Assembly: GCA_023375675.1 (NCBI GenBank)
Contig: JALQBC010000003.1
Location: 1,302,001 to 1,366,000 of the forward strand
Direction of reading: 5' to 3'
DNA from: Cytospora piceicola
Lineage: Eukaryota; Ascomycota; Sordariomycetes; Diaporthales; Cytosporaceae
DNA length: 64,000 nucleotides
Made by a program: the position numbers and the translations under genes. Within the stretch, counting starts at the first letter, position 1; the number at the start of each line of letters is the position of its first letter. Positions 21,841 to 34,234 of the stretch are shown here, piece by piece. The notes beneath the pieces are model-generated. The model searched no databases. It was not told where the DNA came from and worked only from the letters and a program-made list of their open reading frames with translations.

Positions 21841-22665
21841 AGGGGAAGAAAGACAAAAGGAAAATGTGTGGGGAGAGGGTGGGGGTGGGCCTTTGGGTCC
21901 TGGTTGTTGGCATGATGATATAGGGATTACGGTAAACTGTTACGTGTCTCGCTGTTTTGTCTGTTCATAGCGTGTCATGCATGGCCTCGGAATACTTTTG
22001 GGAGCACAGGCGGGTTTTGGTGGGCTGATGAAGACTTCACGACGGCATAGATTGGCGACATGGGAGGTATATACTATTTGGTTCATCGATTCCGTGTATA
22101 ACTACCATCAAGTCTTGGGAATATCCTGTGCAGCTCAAAGTCCTTACTTGTTCAATGTCGGAAAAGGGGGCGCCTGAATTCTATAGCGAGTAACCTCCTT
22201 CTCCCCATCTATCTCATGCCCTCAATACCTGGAAAGTGTTCACGGAATGGCTGTACAAAGACAACCAGAGAATGAGATGCAGCGCCTCGGGATAATAATG
22301 TGAATGCGTGTGTGTGCACGTCTTGTAGCATATTGCTTACAATCCGGGTGGGATAGCAGGACACGTGGATGTGGCCACGGTGGGGTTGTACCTAAGAAAA
22401 GGGGCGGTCTGCTAGCATCAGCGGCGCGGTTCCGCGTCTTCCCATTTCCGGTGACCCAGGGCTGAAGAAGAATCATAATCGCAGGCATTGTCCGCAATTC
22501 TTGACCTGTTGAGAGGTATAGATAGAGACGGTTGTTTTTTGATCCAATAGTGGGAAGCTGCCAGGTTTTGACATTCTCTGCAGTCGTGTGTGTATGTGTT
22601 GTGTGCGTGTGTGTGGAAAGGAGCATATTAGCACCAACATCTGCGTGTCTTTCTGAACCACCGAG
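21841..22665. other. Spacer between AKR1 and RCE1
   Basis: About 0.8 kb with GTGTGTG-rich stretches near 22305 and 22585. Likely the 3' UTR of AKR1 and the promoter of RCE1. No gene seen. Confidence 0.45.
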
Positions 22666-23893
22666 ATGCCTTCAATCATGAAGTATTTAACTGATATCGT
22701 CTACAAGAAAGAGCGTGAGTCGAAGCCCGCCTTCTTACGAGTCTCTGGTGTTAAGCTCAGTCTTGACATCAGCCATCAACCCGGCTGATAACTGACAGAT
22801 GAACCACCACAGCTGAGGCACCACCACCACCGGCCATCACCACATCCACGGCAATACTTCTTCTTGTGAGTCACTCACATATATAAGCTCATTAGCTTGC
22901 ACTTGTGCTCTGCTCTGCTCACACTGTAACAGGTCCTCTACACCCTCCTCTATGTCATCCCCTTCTACCTCAGCCCCAAGACGCGTCCCTCGCCCACGCT
23001 CAGCCGGGACGCGCCGTCCGTGATACGGGCGCGGATCACGTCTGTCACCATCACGTGCATCATCACCTCGCTCACCACGTTCTACATCCTCGTATCGAGG
23101 GGGAACTATGGGAACGGCGAAGTCTTCCACGCCATGGGATACTGGCCCCTCGGTATCCCTGAGGCACTCAAGGCCCTGCTCCTGACGGCGCTGCTGTTCC
23201 TGGGCCCGCTGTTCGAGAGCCTGGTGGTCGAGAGCGGGTGGAGGGACTGGATGACGCTGGAGCCGGTGAAGGAGGTGCTGAACGAGATCACCACGTGGAG
23301 GAACATCGTCGCCGTAAGCCAAATCCTCCCCCCCCCCCCTTCTCCCCTCCCACCCCCCACGCCGGGATATATACAAAACCACAGCCCGACAAGCCAGTAA
23401 CACCCGACCGACCGACCAGGGCCCCCTGACCGAGGAGATCCTCTTCCGCTCCGCCGCCGTGCCCCTCATGGTGCTCGCCCGGACGCCCCTCGGCCGGACC
23501 ATCTTCCTGTCCCCCCTCGTCTTCGGCCTGGCGCACGTGCACCACTTCTACGAGTTCCGGCTCGCCCACCGGGGCGTCCCCGCGGCGGCGGCCCTGCTGC
23601 GCTCCGCGCTCCAGCTCGGCTACACGACCCTGTTCGGCGCCTACGCCACCTTTGTCTACCTGCGCACGGGCAGCCTGCTGGCCGTGCTGGCGGCCCACGT
23701 GCTGTGCAACTGCATGGGCCTGCCGCGCGTCTGGGGCCGCGTCGAGGGCAGGAGCCCCGACGGGCGATGGGGCGTGCCGCTCGCCGGGGGCTGGTCGCTG
23801 GCGTACTACCTGCTGCTGGTGGCTGGCGCGGCGGGCTGGTGGAGGGGGCTGTGGGGGCTGACGGAGAGCGGGAACGCGCTGGTGGCTATGTGA
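22666..23893 (+). CDS. RCE1: CaaX prenyl endopeptidase Rce1 (type II)
   Basis: Exons 22666-22714, 22813-22865, 22933-23313 and 23420-23893 give 318 residues. The ER-membrane intramembrane protease removes the last three residues from prenylated CaaX proteins. Catalytic signatures are GPLTEEILFR (Glu166, Glu167), GLAHVHHF (His200) and HVLCNCMG (His254, Asn258), with spacing matching yeast Rce1 (E156, H194, H248). Several hydrophobic segments are present. The first exon (MPSIMKYLTDIVYKKE) is short; the acceptor at 22812 is chosen because the alternative at 22800 breaks the frame of exon 2. The third intron contains long C-runs (about 23328-23358). Being next to the lipidation enzyme Akr1 may be chance. 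Confidence 0.93.
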
Positions 23894-26129
23894 GTGGGGG
23901 GATATGTGGTTGTAGTGTAGGGAAAGGGTGGTGGGTGGTGGTGCTGTCGAAGGGGAAGGGGAAGGGCGTGGTCCAAAGTGTTTCAATGCTGTAGAGATAG
24001 GATGTACTAGGGACTACAACCCAGCTGGTGGCCCAATCCAATAGGAGGTACGTGGATCGTCGGCTCTGATTTTTTTACTGTAAAGCGATGGCTCCGGCGT
24101 TCATGAGGTCCGGCCAAGCCTTTGGAAACAGCAATCGATGAGCAAATGACCACCAGACAATATGGAAGGTGGCAAGTTTGCATGGAGTCCCTGGTGGTGG
24201 AGAGAGGCGACTCTCATGTGATGCGAGGAGAACGTTCAGGGAGGATCTTCCCCGAAGAGGTAGGAGAATGTTCGGTAAGAGGAGCCTTTCCCAACTGAGG
24301 TTGAAGAGCCCCTTGATTGAGGCACCATTCATTGAAACACACGGCTCAGAGGAAACACCCCATTGACACAAGACTATGCACTGGGAAAGGGAGCCTGCAG
24401 GTGAGGGTGCACAGTGTGTGTGTCAGGAGAGAGGCGTGCCATATGGGGCGAGGGCAAAGTATCACAGGGAAGACATATTGGTGTTTCATCATCATTAACC
24501 CCCACGCGGACAAGATTTTGGGGCATCTCCTGATCGCTTCCACGTTGTCAACCTGAACTTCGAATATTTGCATATTTGCTTTTGCGCGACCCATTCGAAC
24601 AGAAGCAGAATACCGATACTGCATCGTTCAGCCGGACGGTACACACAAACAGGAGAGTTGTTTCAACCAGATTCACCACTCGCGTGGACACAAACAGATG
24701 TTCTGAACGTGAACGGGCCCCAGATGGTGTTTAGTACAATGTTGCATTTGACCACCTGCAAGTCCTGGAACACCCGACATGCAAGTCACCTCCCTGAAAC
24801 TCGGTGGATATATTCTTCAGGAAGCGTTCGTCCGTCCCTTGGAGTGGCTTCCTGAAAGGGCCTCTGGTGTAGTCCTCCAAAAGGTTAGATTGGCCCGGGT
24901 TTGATCTGGAAGACCTGTTTCGGCTTTCGACCAGACCGGTACGTACAGGATACCGTTACATTGTGGCTTGCCACAAGTACCAGGAGGGTGGCTACACATG
25001 TGGTTGGCGTTTGGCTTGCTTCTGGAGTCCCGAGACAATTCTTATTAGTTCCCGAGACAAATCAAAACAAGGCGGATGCGAGTCATCGGGATGATTCCCA
25101 GAGCCTCAAGCACCTTCTAGACGTCAATCGGCCTTTTAGATTCACCAAGCAGATGCCTCTAGTTGACGTGCATCAATATATGCCGCCAGCTATTACTTCC
25201 ACCTCAGTATAGAGGTAACACCAGGCTAACACCATTCCCCCCTCCCCACCCACAGATATTGATCTTATGCAAGGATGAGCAGTAAAAGTATAACCATAAC
25301 AACATTAGTATTTGTTTGGGGTATGAGCTTTTCAGTCGGTAGAGCGACAGTTAAGTACAGAAGAAAACCAGTCCGTTGACTGTTTTTGGTTTCCGATACA
25401 TTTTTCGGTACGCCCCTCGGTGGTGGCACGCATGTACAAAGAAAAAGAATGAAAAAAAGGAACGAAAAGACGGGCCATAGCTCCTCCTTTCCCTGGTATC
25501 CATCGCCATTGCAACATGAAATAGATTGAGAAAGAAAAAGAAACGCCGAAGAATCCATCAATGTCACAGTCCTCTCATTCCCGGAACCCCTCATAACACC
25601 GTTTCCCACCATACCAAGCAGGTACTTTTCTTCCTTCTATGATGTTCCCTCCCTTCAATGCAAGAGCCCGCCAAAAATGTGACAAGAAAGATATTGCGCC
25701 CCCGAACGACCGACTTGAAAATTGACAAAAAGAAACGGTAATGTGCGTTGTGTGTGCGCGTGTATGTGTTTGGCGGGTGGCCGGGGAGCTGAAGAGGTCT
25801 GTCTTCTTCGCACCCCATAGTTTTGAGTAAATCCCAATATGCCTTACTTCGGATTCCTGACAGGCTTTTCATTGCTTTTATCCCGCGTCCAGTTTACCAA
25901 GTGCTCATAATACCCAGTGGCATTGTTGCACTGGCTGGGGCGATACACGTGATCCTGATATGTTCAAGACTCACGAAACGTGATGGAGCTGAAAATAAAC
26001 GAGACTTTGTTCGAACCAGGCCTGCAAAATAGTGGTGCAGGCCAGCAAATTGATGAAGCAAAAAAAAAAAAACACAGTGATTTTTCCTCGCCGTCTGACG
26101 AGTAATCAGCGCCCCAAATATTGTGTGCT
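23894..26129. other. Convergent intergenic region
   Basis: About 2.2 kb between the stops of RCE1 (+) and the CRIB-like gene (-). Open frames are short and motif-free. A-tracts near 26060 are probably in the 3' UTR of the minus-strand gene. Confidence 0.45.
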
Positions 26130-28655
26130 TTAATTCAAGTTTGTGGAGCGAGGGAACAGGCTGAACTGTCCCGGCGGCGGCGGCGTAGAGCTCATGGTCC
26201 TGGAGCGGCCACGGCCGAGAGGGCTCTTGAAGCGCATGCCAGAGAGGTTCGGATCGCTGCTGTGGTTCTCGCGGCTCAGGGGCCTGGAGCCCGAGTTCAA
26301 GAGGCCGGCGATGCTCTGGGACTTGACGTGTGCCGACATGGTGACGGTCTCGGGCACGATGGTCTCCTTCTCCTCGGTCGAGATCGCCTGCGGCGCGTCG
26401 TCCTTGGGCAGGTAGTCCTCGATGTTCAGGGAGCTGGTGCTCATGGTGAGGCGGGTGTAGTCGGTGTTTGCCGAGATAGTGGAGATGTGGCGGTCGAAGT
26501 TGGACCGGGACGTGCCGACGCTCGTGGTCGTCGACGCGCTGGACCTGGCCGGCACAAACAGGCTGGACGTTGGCTCTTCGTACGTGACGGCCAGGCCGGG
26601 ACTGTCGGGTTCGTCGTCCATTTCGGCCTGGTGGGCAAGCAGTGCTTGGTGGTAGTCGGTCGGGATCAACATCGTTGGCGACAGGTTGAATCCGTGTGAC
26701 TCCTTGAAGCTGGAAGCCTGCGAAGCCTGCGACGTGCTGCGCACGTGGAGGAGGCGTTGCGACTGGGCGGTGTCTCTCCGGGGAAGCGAGAAGTTGGATC
26801 TCGTGGGAGACTTCGATGCGGAGGTCGGGATCATGGGGGTTATCGCCTCTTGGGCCTCTTGAGCGCTGCCCACTGAGGGGTTGCTGGACGGGCTTAAAGA
26901 CGGTATCCGGAAGCGTTCGGAGTTGGACCGGAACTTGGTCGCATTGCTGGTTCCATCATCAGTCACCACAAATCTCGGCTCCATATCCATAACCGAAGGT
27001 TGGTCCCAATCGTAATCGCAGTCAGCCTCGGCCTCGTGTTCGTAGCAATAGTCGATCACATCCTCCCAAGCGTCTCTGGGCAATGGCTCAGCGTCGTCAT
27101 TCCTGTTCAACATGGCCTCCATCACGGCTTGCTGGGCAGCAGACATGTCGAAATACCCAAAGACTGTGGACTCCCGGCGGTCGTTCACGCTGTTGTTAGT
27201 GTTGGACACAGAAATATTCCGCAGCGCTGGTACAGACAATGATCCCCGAAGGGAGGAGTTAGTGCTTCGGGTACTAGCACGGGACCTGGTCTGGCCATGG
27301 TGGTGCTCCTCCTCCTCGGGCACGTCGGGAAGCGCGGCTTCGAACGTCGCTGTGCTGACATTGTTCAATGGGCAAGTCAGGGGCCAGTTGGGGTTCTCCG
27401 CGGGCGAGGGCAGGAACATGCGCGAGTACCGACGCTCTGTTGTTGGGGCCTTGGGACTGGAAGATCCGTGGGAAGTCGAAGGCGGGCTGTTGGCCTCGCC
27501 ATGGGGCGGCGGTGGTGCTGGGAAGGAGAAACCGCCGATTGCCTGCGACCGGTCGCCCATCATGTTGACGAGGGCCTCGGAATCGCGGCGTGGGATCGAT
27601 GGTCGGCTTGCATTGCGACTCGGAGGCATGGGTGGCCCAAAGTTGAAGTTGTTCAGGTTCAACTCTGTTGGTGACCTCGGTGGTCGAGGGGGTGCCATCC
27701 TGCCGATGTGGTCGAGTGACCGGCTTTGCTGGACAGTTGGTCTTGGGGGTGATTTTTGCCAGCTTGGTGGCCGCGAGTTGCTGTCGTTTCGCTCATTTGG
27801 CACGACATCCGGTGCGATATCTTCATCGTCATGAGGGCGTGTGGCTCTCGACGAGAAGTTGGGCAATCGTAAATCCTCAGCCTGGATGCTGTTCGACCGC
27901 CCATTCGCCGGCATCTGGCAAGATCGAGCTGTCGAGAACTCGTTCTGCAGCGCCACTTGACTCCCCCGTCCTATGCTGGGAAGATGGTCTCGATTGACTT
28001 GGGTGACGTGCTGGAAATTGAAGGGACTGGATATCTGGGGCTTCTTTTGCGCCGAGGATGCTTCTCCCGCCTGCACGGTCTTCCTGCGACTGAAAATGTT
28101 CATGGACATTTGCCGAGGCCGGTCTGCCCCCTCCGCTGCCATATCAGACGGGCCGTGTGAGTTCCCCTGGTTCGCGTGGCTGTCTCTCCTGAACCTAGAC
28201 CTCCGGTTGAATATGGTTTTCCCAATGCCCTGGACGCTTTCTGGACGCTCCCGCATGCTGCTGTTGTTTGAGCGTGTTGATGACTTCCTCGAAAGTGACA
28301 AGGACTCCAGGGTATGATCCCAGGATGGTCGGTGGTCGAATGAGGCGAGAGAAAGCAATGAAGACGAGCCGGATGAAGCCGTTTGCTGACTCACATGTCG
28401 CTCTGAGACAGATGCTTGCTTCACTTTGTTGCTCAGTGCTCTGATCCTCCCTGGCGACGGGGGCCCGTCAACAGCTGGCTCGAGGAAGTCGGCGAAGTCT
28501 TCAGCCTCTAGAGCAGACGGAGCATATTGTTGATGTGAAACAATAGCATTGTCTTGTGAAGATGACTCGGGTGGGCCTGCACTAATACTTTTCTTGGGTT
28601 TTTTATGGGCTTGGCCTGCCCTATGGCCCCCAGGCACTCCTAATGCTGCCCGCAT
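26130..28655 (-). CDS. Large disordered protein with CRIB-like motif
   Basis: Open frame of 841 residues without obvious introns. Most of it is serine-, proline- and arginine-rich low-complexity sequence with many RxxS sites that kinases could phosphorylate. Two basic patches (FNRRSRFRRD, about 149-158, and FSRRKT, 188-193) come before ISSPFNFQHVTQV (208-220), which fits the CRIB consensus ISxPxxFxHxxxV bound by Cdc42/Rac GTPases; the last His of the consensus is Gln here. A second conserved-looking block, AWEDVIDYCYEHEAEADCDYDW (about 529-550; key residues W, DY, C, acidic run), follows FGYFDMSAAQQAVMEAML and may be a separate binding module. I do not recognise a catalytic domain. Function in polarity signalling is inference. 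The start at 28655 is the first ATG in the frame; an upstream coding exon cannot be excluded. Confidence 0.75.
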   Translation of the reverse strand: MRAALGVPGGHRAGQAHKKPKKSISAGPPESSSQDNAIVSHQQYAPSALEAEDFADFLEPAVDGPPSPGRIRALSNKVKQASVSERHVSQQTASSGSSSLLSLASFDHRPSWDHTLESLSLSRKSSTRSNNSSMRERPESVQGIGKTIFNRRSRFRRDSHANQGNSHGPSDMAAEGADRPRQMSMNIFSRRKTVQAGEASSAQKKPQISSPFNFQHVTQVNRDHLPSIGRGSQVALQNEFSTARSCQMPANGRSNSIQAEDLRLPNFSSRATRPHDDEDIAPDVVPNERNDSNSRPPSWQKSPPRPTVQQSRSLDHIGRMAPPRPPRSPTELNLNNFNFGPPMPPSRNASRPSIPRRDSEALVNMMGDRSQAIGGFSFPAPPPPHGEANSPPSTSHGSSSPKAPTTERRYSRMFLPSPAENPNWPLTCPLNNVSTATFEAALPDVPEEEEHHHGQTRSRASTRSTNSSLRGSLSVPALRNISVSNTNNSVNDRRESTVFGYFDMSAAQQAVMEAMLNRNDDAEPLPRDAWEDVIDYCYEHEAEADCDYDWDQPSVMDMEPRFVVTDDGTSNATKFRSNSERFRIPSLSPSSNPSVGSAQEAQEAITPMIPTSASKSPTRSNFSLPRRDTAQSQRLLHVRSTSQASQASSFKESHGFNLSPTMLIPTDYHQALLAHQAEMDDEPDSPGLAVTYEEPTSSLFVPARSSASTTTSVGTSRSNFDRHISTISANTDYTRLTMSTSSLNIEDYLPKDDAPQAISTEEKETIVPETVTMSAHVKSQSIAGLLNSGSRPLSRENHSSDPNLSGMRFKSPLGRGRSRTMSSTPPPPGQFSLFPRSTNLN

Positions 28656-31600
28656 TGTTCCAGCAATCTAAGTGCCGCGGGAATAGACAGGGTGGTTGGC
28701 TGCTCGAGCAGTCCAGGTCAGAAGTCCGTGGGCGAGGAGGACCAAGGATTGTCCCGATCCCACTAGTGTAGACGACTTCCACCAAACGGGAATGCTGTGT
28801 TTCGCGCTTTGTGCAACAGTGTGTGTACGAAGCCGACGTATATCCTGCGCGTCCCGTCAGTGGTGATTTTCTTCAGTACCAATTGGGCGATGTGCTGTGC
28901 GTTGCCGATGCCCGGCCTGTGATGTAAGAAGCAGAAGGAAGTAGGGAGCGAATGGCCAGCAATTGGGATTAGCCGACGTGGGAAAAAGAAATGAGCATGA
29001 ATGGCTGAAGAGCAAGTCTAGGGCTGATAGGATTGATCTATATAATGCAATCGATGCGCCCGTCGCGTGCCAATCACTTCGGACGCAAACAATGCAATAA
29101 ATGCTTGGAGTAAACGGAAAGAAAAGGCAGAGGGAAATGTGACTGGCCAACGTATCGAGGAGACAGGCTTGTTATGCAACGCGCGCATGTTGCAGGGGGG
29201 TCACTTACAAAGTACTGTGTTCGCTCCACTCGATCTGAACTGTGTGTGAGTATGAAATGAGAGAGTGTGCAGAATAGGAAGGCAAAGGTCCCGATCCGCC
29301 GTTCCTGATGTAACCCCGACAATGAGTGAGTGCTAATGTAAGCTAGGGCGTTCAGGACAAGACAATCTGCATAAGAACCGCTACTGTGGGGAGATTCTCA
29401 AGTGAATATTATCTTCTGAGCCTTCACCAAGAATACGGCGAGGGGATTGGCAAATTGCTCAGTGTCTTCCTGTTGGTAAGGGTGACGTTTTCGCGGGCGG
29501 TTGACTTGTGTGGTCGCTCAATCAGAGAGAAGAAGTCGAAGCCACGATACTGGTCGATTGCTCCTCGATGGACGTGTTTGGTCGCGCTAATACACGAGGA
29601 TACACTAAAAGACGACCATCACCTCCTTGTAGCTACCGGCAGGTAATGTTGAGAACGTTTTTGTTTTTGTTTTGCTTGTTTCTTATGAGCTGGTCGGGCC
29701 GTCTGTAACAAACCGACGGATTGGATCTTGAAGTGGCAGTTTGTGGTTCTCGTTGCCCAGGTGCCCGTGTTGGTTGTTGGTTGTTGCTTGGTGGTTCAGG
29801 TTTATACCAAATTCGTCCAAGGGTGTCAAGCCGGAGATTATCGAAAATGAGAGCGAATACTCGAAGCCACCACGAGTCGCGCGGCTTAAGGCTAGACCGC
29901 ACGTCACTGCCGTCAATTGCTCGTTTCTGCTATTTTGGGCGAATGGGAAAATGACAATTTCCCAAGAACAGGTAGTGATGGTAGAAAGCCCGCGAATTTG
30001 CGTAAAGGCAGGTCTTGGCCAGTCACGTCTCCTGACAGCGTGACAGCGAGTGTGACGGTGAAGCCGCCGAGAAGCACTGCATCCGCTTATAAGATGCAGG
30101 CGAATGGTGACTCTGGCGACAGCGCAGGGAGTGACCGTGCAATGAAAGGTAAAGAGCCCAACAAAACCGATGACGGTATGTCTGTCCAATACTACCCGGG
30201 ATGCCGTGATCGTCGTGTGGATTGCGCCGGTAAAGTCCTGCAAAGCTCAAACCACAAATCGGATCTTGATTGCGTGGGGGAATTGGCTTGCGATGTCCGC
30301 TGCAAAGATGAGGAATTAGCTAGCCACAGAAGCGCTGTCCTCTTGTCGTGACCCGGTTTCCGAGAGAATTCCGGATTGTTTCTTTCCTAGCCTTGATGTC
30401 GAAGAGTTGCTTGTCAAGGCCAATATGGTGCGTCGACGTTGCGATCCGTTCTTGGGGATCGGGTCACCGTGGTCGGAGGAGAAATGGTGGTTGTGAGAGG
30501 GGGGCTTGAAGCAATTCGTTACTTCACGAGAAGTGCAAGGCCTTTCCTCTAATAGGGGGTTTGGATACGGCGGCGGGTCCTACTGTACAGTGGCAGCTGC
30601 GTACGGTGATGGTTCGCAGAACATGGGCCCCATCGAAACGACAGGGATAGTTGAACCCCGGGCCAGCCCAAAAGAAAACACTGGATCTGGGTGGATTGCT
30701 TGTACTTCGTGTGCTCCGTTGTGGGTTCCGTTGTGGGCTGCTCGTGCTCGGTTTGCTGTCAATAAACGGCTGGGGTTCCGTTACCCGGTCTGGGTGTTTG
30801 GCTGTCTGGTCCCATGGAGACACGTGATGCAAGGTGGTGGGAAACCTTTTTGGTGTTGTGTTATATTGGCCGTGGAAGAATGCTTTTTTCTCCAAGCTCA
30901 CCCAACCCGCGGCCAGCAGATCGGCCGCCAGCTGCACAGAATGCTCGTATTGTCTATTAGACTGCTACAATACGGGTCACCTAGCAGCAGCTATGGTTAT
31001 GCCGGTGGACAAGGTTTCGCATCCCCTTTCGAAGTATGAGTGCTGAACTGGCACCAGCTATTGAGTGTAAACCCGGGCCCGGTTTCTCATCCAAAAATGG
31101 GGGTGGAAAAGGCCCAATTGGTGGTGATCATCCTAGTCTTGCTTTTTCGGCATTAATCCAAGTAACCAGAGGGAGGAGATCAACGATGCAACGGACCCTA
31201 GAAACTCTTCCCAATCCCCGCTGACTATAACAGGGATCAGGCTAATAAGGTTGATAGTGAGAGCCCGCTGAAGAAACACGGTGAGTGTGTCTGCATGTCC
31301 TCACCATTGACGCCATGTATGCATGTCGTCTGGTCCATTGGCAGGTTGCTCCTGGGTTCTCGACAACAGGCTTAGCAGAGTACTCAGTGACCATCCTGAG
31401 AAATATAAACCTCTAGTCTTGAGGTCCACTAGCAACATGCTAGGTCAGCTAGGTCAACAACCGGATAGTCAAAGCTCACCCTCGTTGTTGGGGTCAAATC
31501 GGTGCAACCCCTTCACATGTGGTGGTGGAGCGAGCCGTCTACTGAAACAGCAGGTGGTTGTTTCGAGCTCCCAGATAGCTCCCAAGCCGCTGGGCCATGC

Positions 31601-33799
31601 GCGTGGGGTGATCACCGAAACAATGTCAACTAATCAAGACGTTTTGCTCGGCGGAAACGAGCCACATATTCCCTGCCAGCGACCAGTCCAGACAGGGCGT
31701 GTAAGGCAGGAAAAGACCATGATATGCAAGTGTTGGGGTCAGCACTCTCTTTGCAACGACAACCGCATCACAGCCCCTTTTTGAGTCCGCTTCCTGCTTC
31801 GTAGGCTTGTATACAGTGGCTTCTGTATTACTCTGCTGGTCCGGCATGTGTAAAGATTACACCAAGGTCTCTCTACCGTGTTGTCTGTTGTCGCAAGTCC
31901 GGAGAATATTTTGTGACCCGCGTCAAACATTCGACGGAACAGATCGACCGGAAATGTACACGATGTTGTTTGATACTGTATGATGATGTCGCCTTTAGGA
32001 GAAGGCCCATGCCCGGCGACAGGGGCCCCACTGTGCCACAAGAGCCCAGGGGTGGTAGGCCTGGAACCTACCAAGTACTGTACTATGGTACTGTACTGTG
32101 TGTGGTTTGATGGAGATCAGATATTCCGCACTGGTAACCGCCGCAATCACTGGTGACGATTAGGGTGAGACCCAGCAGCTCTGGATGCCGTTTGTCCCCA
32201 GGCAACGACGAGAAGGGCACAGGTGCTTTGGAGCAACTCCTGAGCAACTCCTGGCCTTCCAGCTATCGTACGACCCTGGCAGGTACATATTGCCTCATAT
32301 CGAAGATCTTTGGTTCTGCCCACATCTGAACCAAACTTTAAATCTGTCAGAGCGACCATGCTCCCCACGACTCATCATCAGGGGCAGACTCTTTGCATAC
32401 CGTGAAAGATGCCGGGAAATCCGGGGCCTGCTAATGCGTAGAAGTGTCATGGAGATTCGGATCTAGATGGGGCGGCCAATGATTCGCGCTTGCATGAAAC
32501 GCGCGACGACAAGGACAACGCTCTGAGCGACATCAAACATACACAGTAAGTCAACAAGCATCGTCATGTACGGTGTCGACTTGTCTTTCTGCCGGCATGG
32601 TTGAAGTCTGACAGCACTGTGAGAGATGCTTTGATATCATGCGACCGGGTATAGCTCGCCGAAGTCCGGCAATTGCGTACCGCTTATCCCGAGCGGGCAT
32701 CCGAAGTCTGCATCCTATTATTTCTTGGAAACCAGCGACTGCAAACGAGCAGCACACAATGATTGCTCTTGAATATCTGGGCAGACCGAGAGGTTGGTTA
32801 CACCAGCCGAGGCAAGCTTCCACCTTCAAGGCGGTCTTTGTTGAGGAAGCTTTCGGAGTGTTACCCACTAGTCGGGACGCAGGCTAGGAAGCCCTGGTAA
32901 ACTGACATGGGGTAGCCGTCTGTTGGTCCCCTGAACGAGGCTTTTTTTGCCCTCAATACCGTGTTCAAACAGCAAAGAGATGTTGGCTGGATTGTGTAAG
33001 AATATTGACTTTGGGTGACACAAAGTCTCTTCAGCCCACTTGGCAAGCCTCAGGGTCGGATTGCTACTCACACAGCAATGCTGCGATGGGACCCGTCGAG
33101 CCGGAAAGGATGCAAACTGGACCCCGTCTTGTTGGCCTCTACCAGTCGGATGGCATCTCGTGTGGCTTTCAGCTGCGTGCCCTGAAGATCATTGTTGGAC
33201 TCAATCTGCGTGTTGCATGAAGCTGCTTCGCACTGCTTCAGCTCCTTCGTCAGGAGAGAGACGGTCTCGGTCCAAGCCCATGTATTTACCCGCCTGAGAG
33301 AGCACCTAGCAGGCAGTGCACACCTAGGTACCCAAGAGTATGTTTACTACCCAGTATGTACCTGGCAGGACCTCGGACCCACGTCTCTTGCAATACGGAA
33401 TTAGTGACTTGAAGTTGGGGCTTCCTTCTCACCGGGTACCTAGATGAGTAAGGCGTCTGCAAAGCGGATGGGTTCTCCATACGTAGATAAGGGATGCCAT
33501 TCCTGAATTATGTAGTGTACCATTAGGGAGTGACGATGCCACCAGCAATACCCCAGTTTCGGAAATTTCTCATCTTCAGCTCGGTGATGGTGTGAGATGT
33601 TCAGCCTGGTCAGGAAGTCGATATACGACAGATTGGCATTGATTTGCAATAAAGATCCCCGCACATTTCCGGATGAGGATAAAGGCTGCAACGGGCGATG
33701 CAAACACACAGACATATGGCACGTGACCTTTGCATGCAACTAACCCATCAGCCCACCTTTCAGCCCACCTTTTGCTCCTAACAAAAGTCTCCAAGGGGG

Positions 33800-33844
33800 C
33801 TGCAAGGACTGCAAGGGCTGCAAGGGCTGCAAGGGCCGCAAGGA
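33800..33844. repeat. 9-bp tandem repeat, five copies
   Basis: Consecutive units CTGCAAGGA, CTGCAAGGG three times, then CCGCAAGGA. The period of nine is a multiple of three, but no convincing gene covers it. Confidence 0.85.
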
Positions 33845-34204
33845 GTGTGTGTATGGGTCCACAGTGATACTGTGATAGTGTACAAGTACGGATCCGGATA
33901 GACATACTCGTGTATGTACTATGTACCCTACCCACCCTCCGTACATGCCTGTGCGACCTCGTCTTTATGCAACGCAACGACTAACTATGTAGATCATCGA
34001 CAGGGCCGGCCGGTTTATAATCCAGCTTGGGAAGAAACAAGGTTAGACACAGGCAGCATGGAGACATTTCGAGAGGGCTGAGGATGAGGGCGATGGTGAG
34101 GGGCGGTGGATGCCAAAGGCCATCAGATCGGCCGTGATCTGTTCCTTCTTGTTCCTTCTCTCGCCTTGACGGATTCATTCACCCATACACTACATAACAT
34201 ACCC

Positions 34205-34234
34205 CAACAACAACAACAACAACAACAACAACAA
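34205..34234. repeat. CAA trinucleotide microsatellite
   Basis: About ten copies of CAA following a pyrimidine- and AC-rich stretch. In frame it would encode polyglutamine, but the surrounding frame is not gene-like; it also resembles a fungal 5' leader. Confidence 0.85.

Noticed and set aside
23288..23986. 232-codon minus-strand frame over the last RCE1 exon
   Set aside because: Shadow of high-GC coding sequence, rich in Arg, Gln and Gly, with no recognisable domain.
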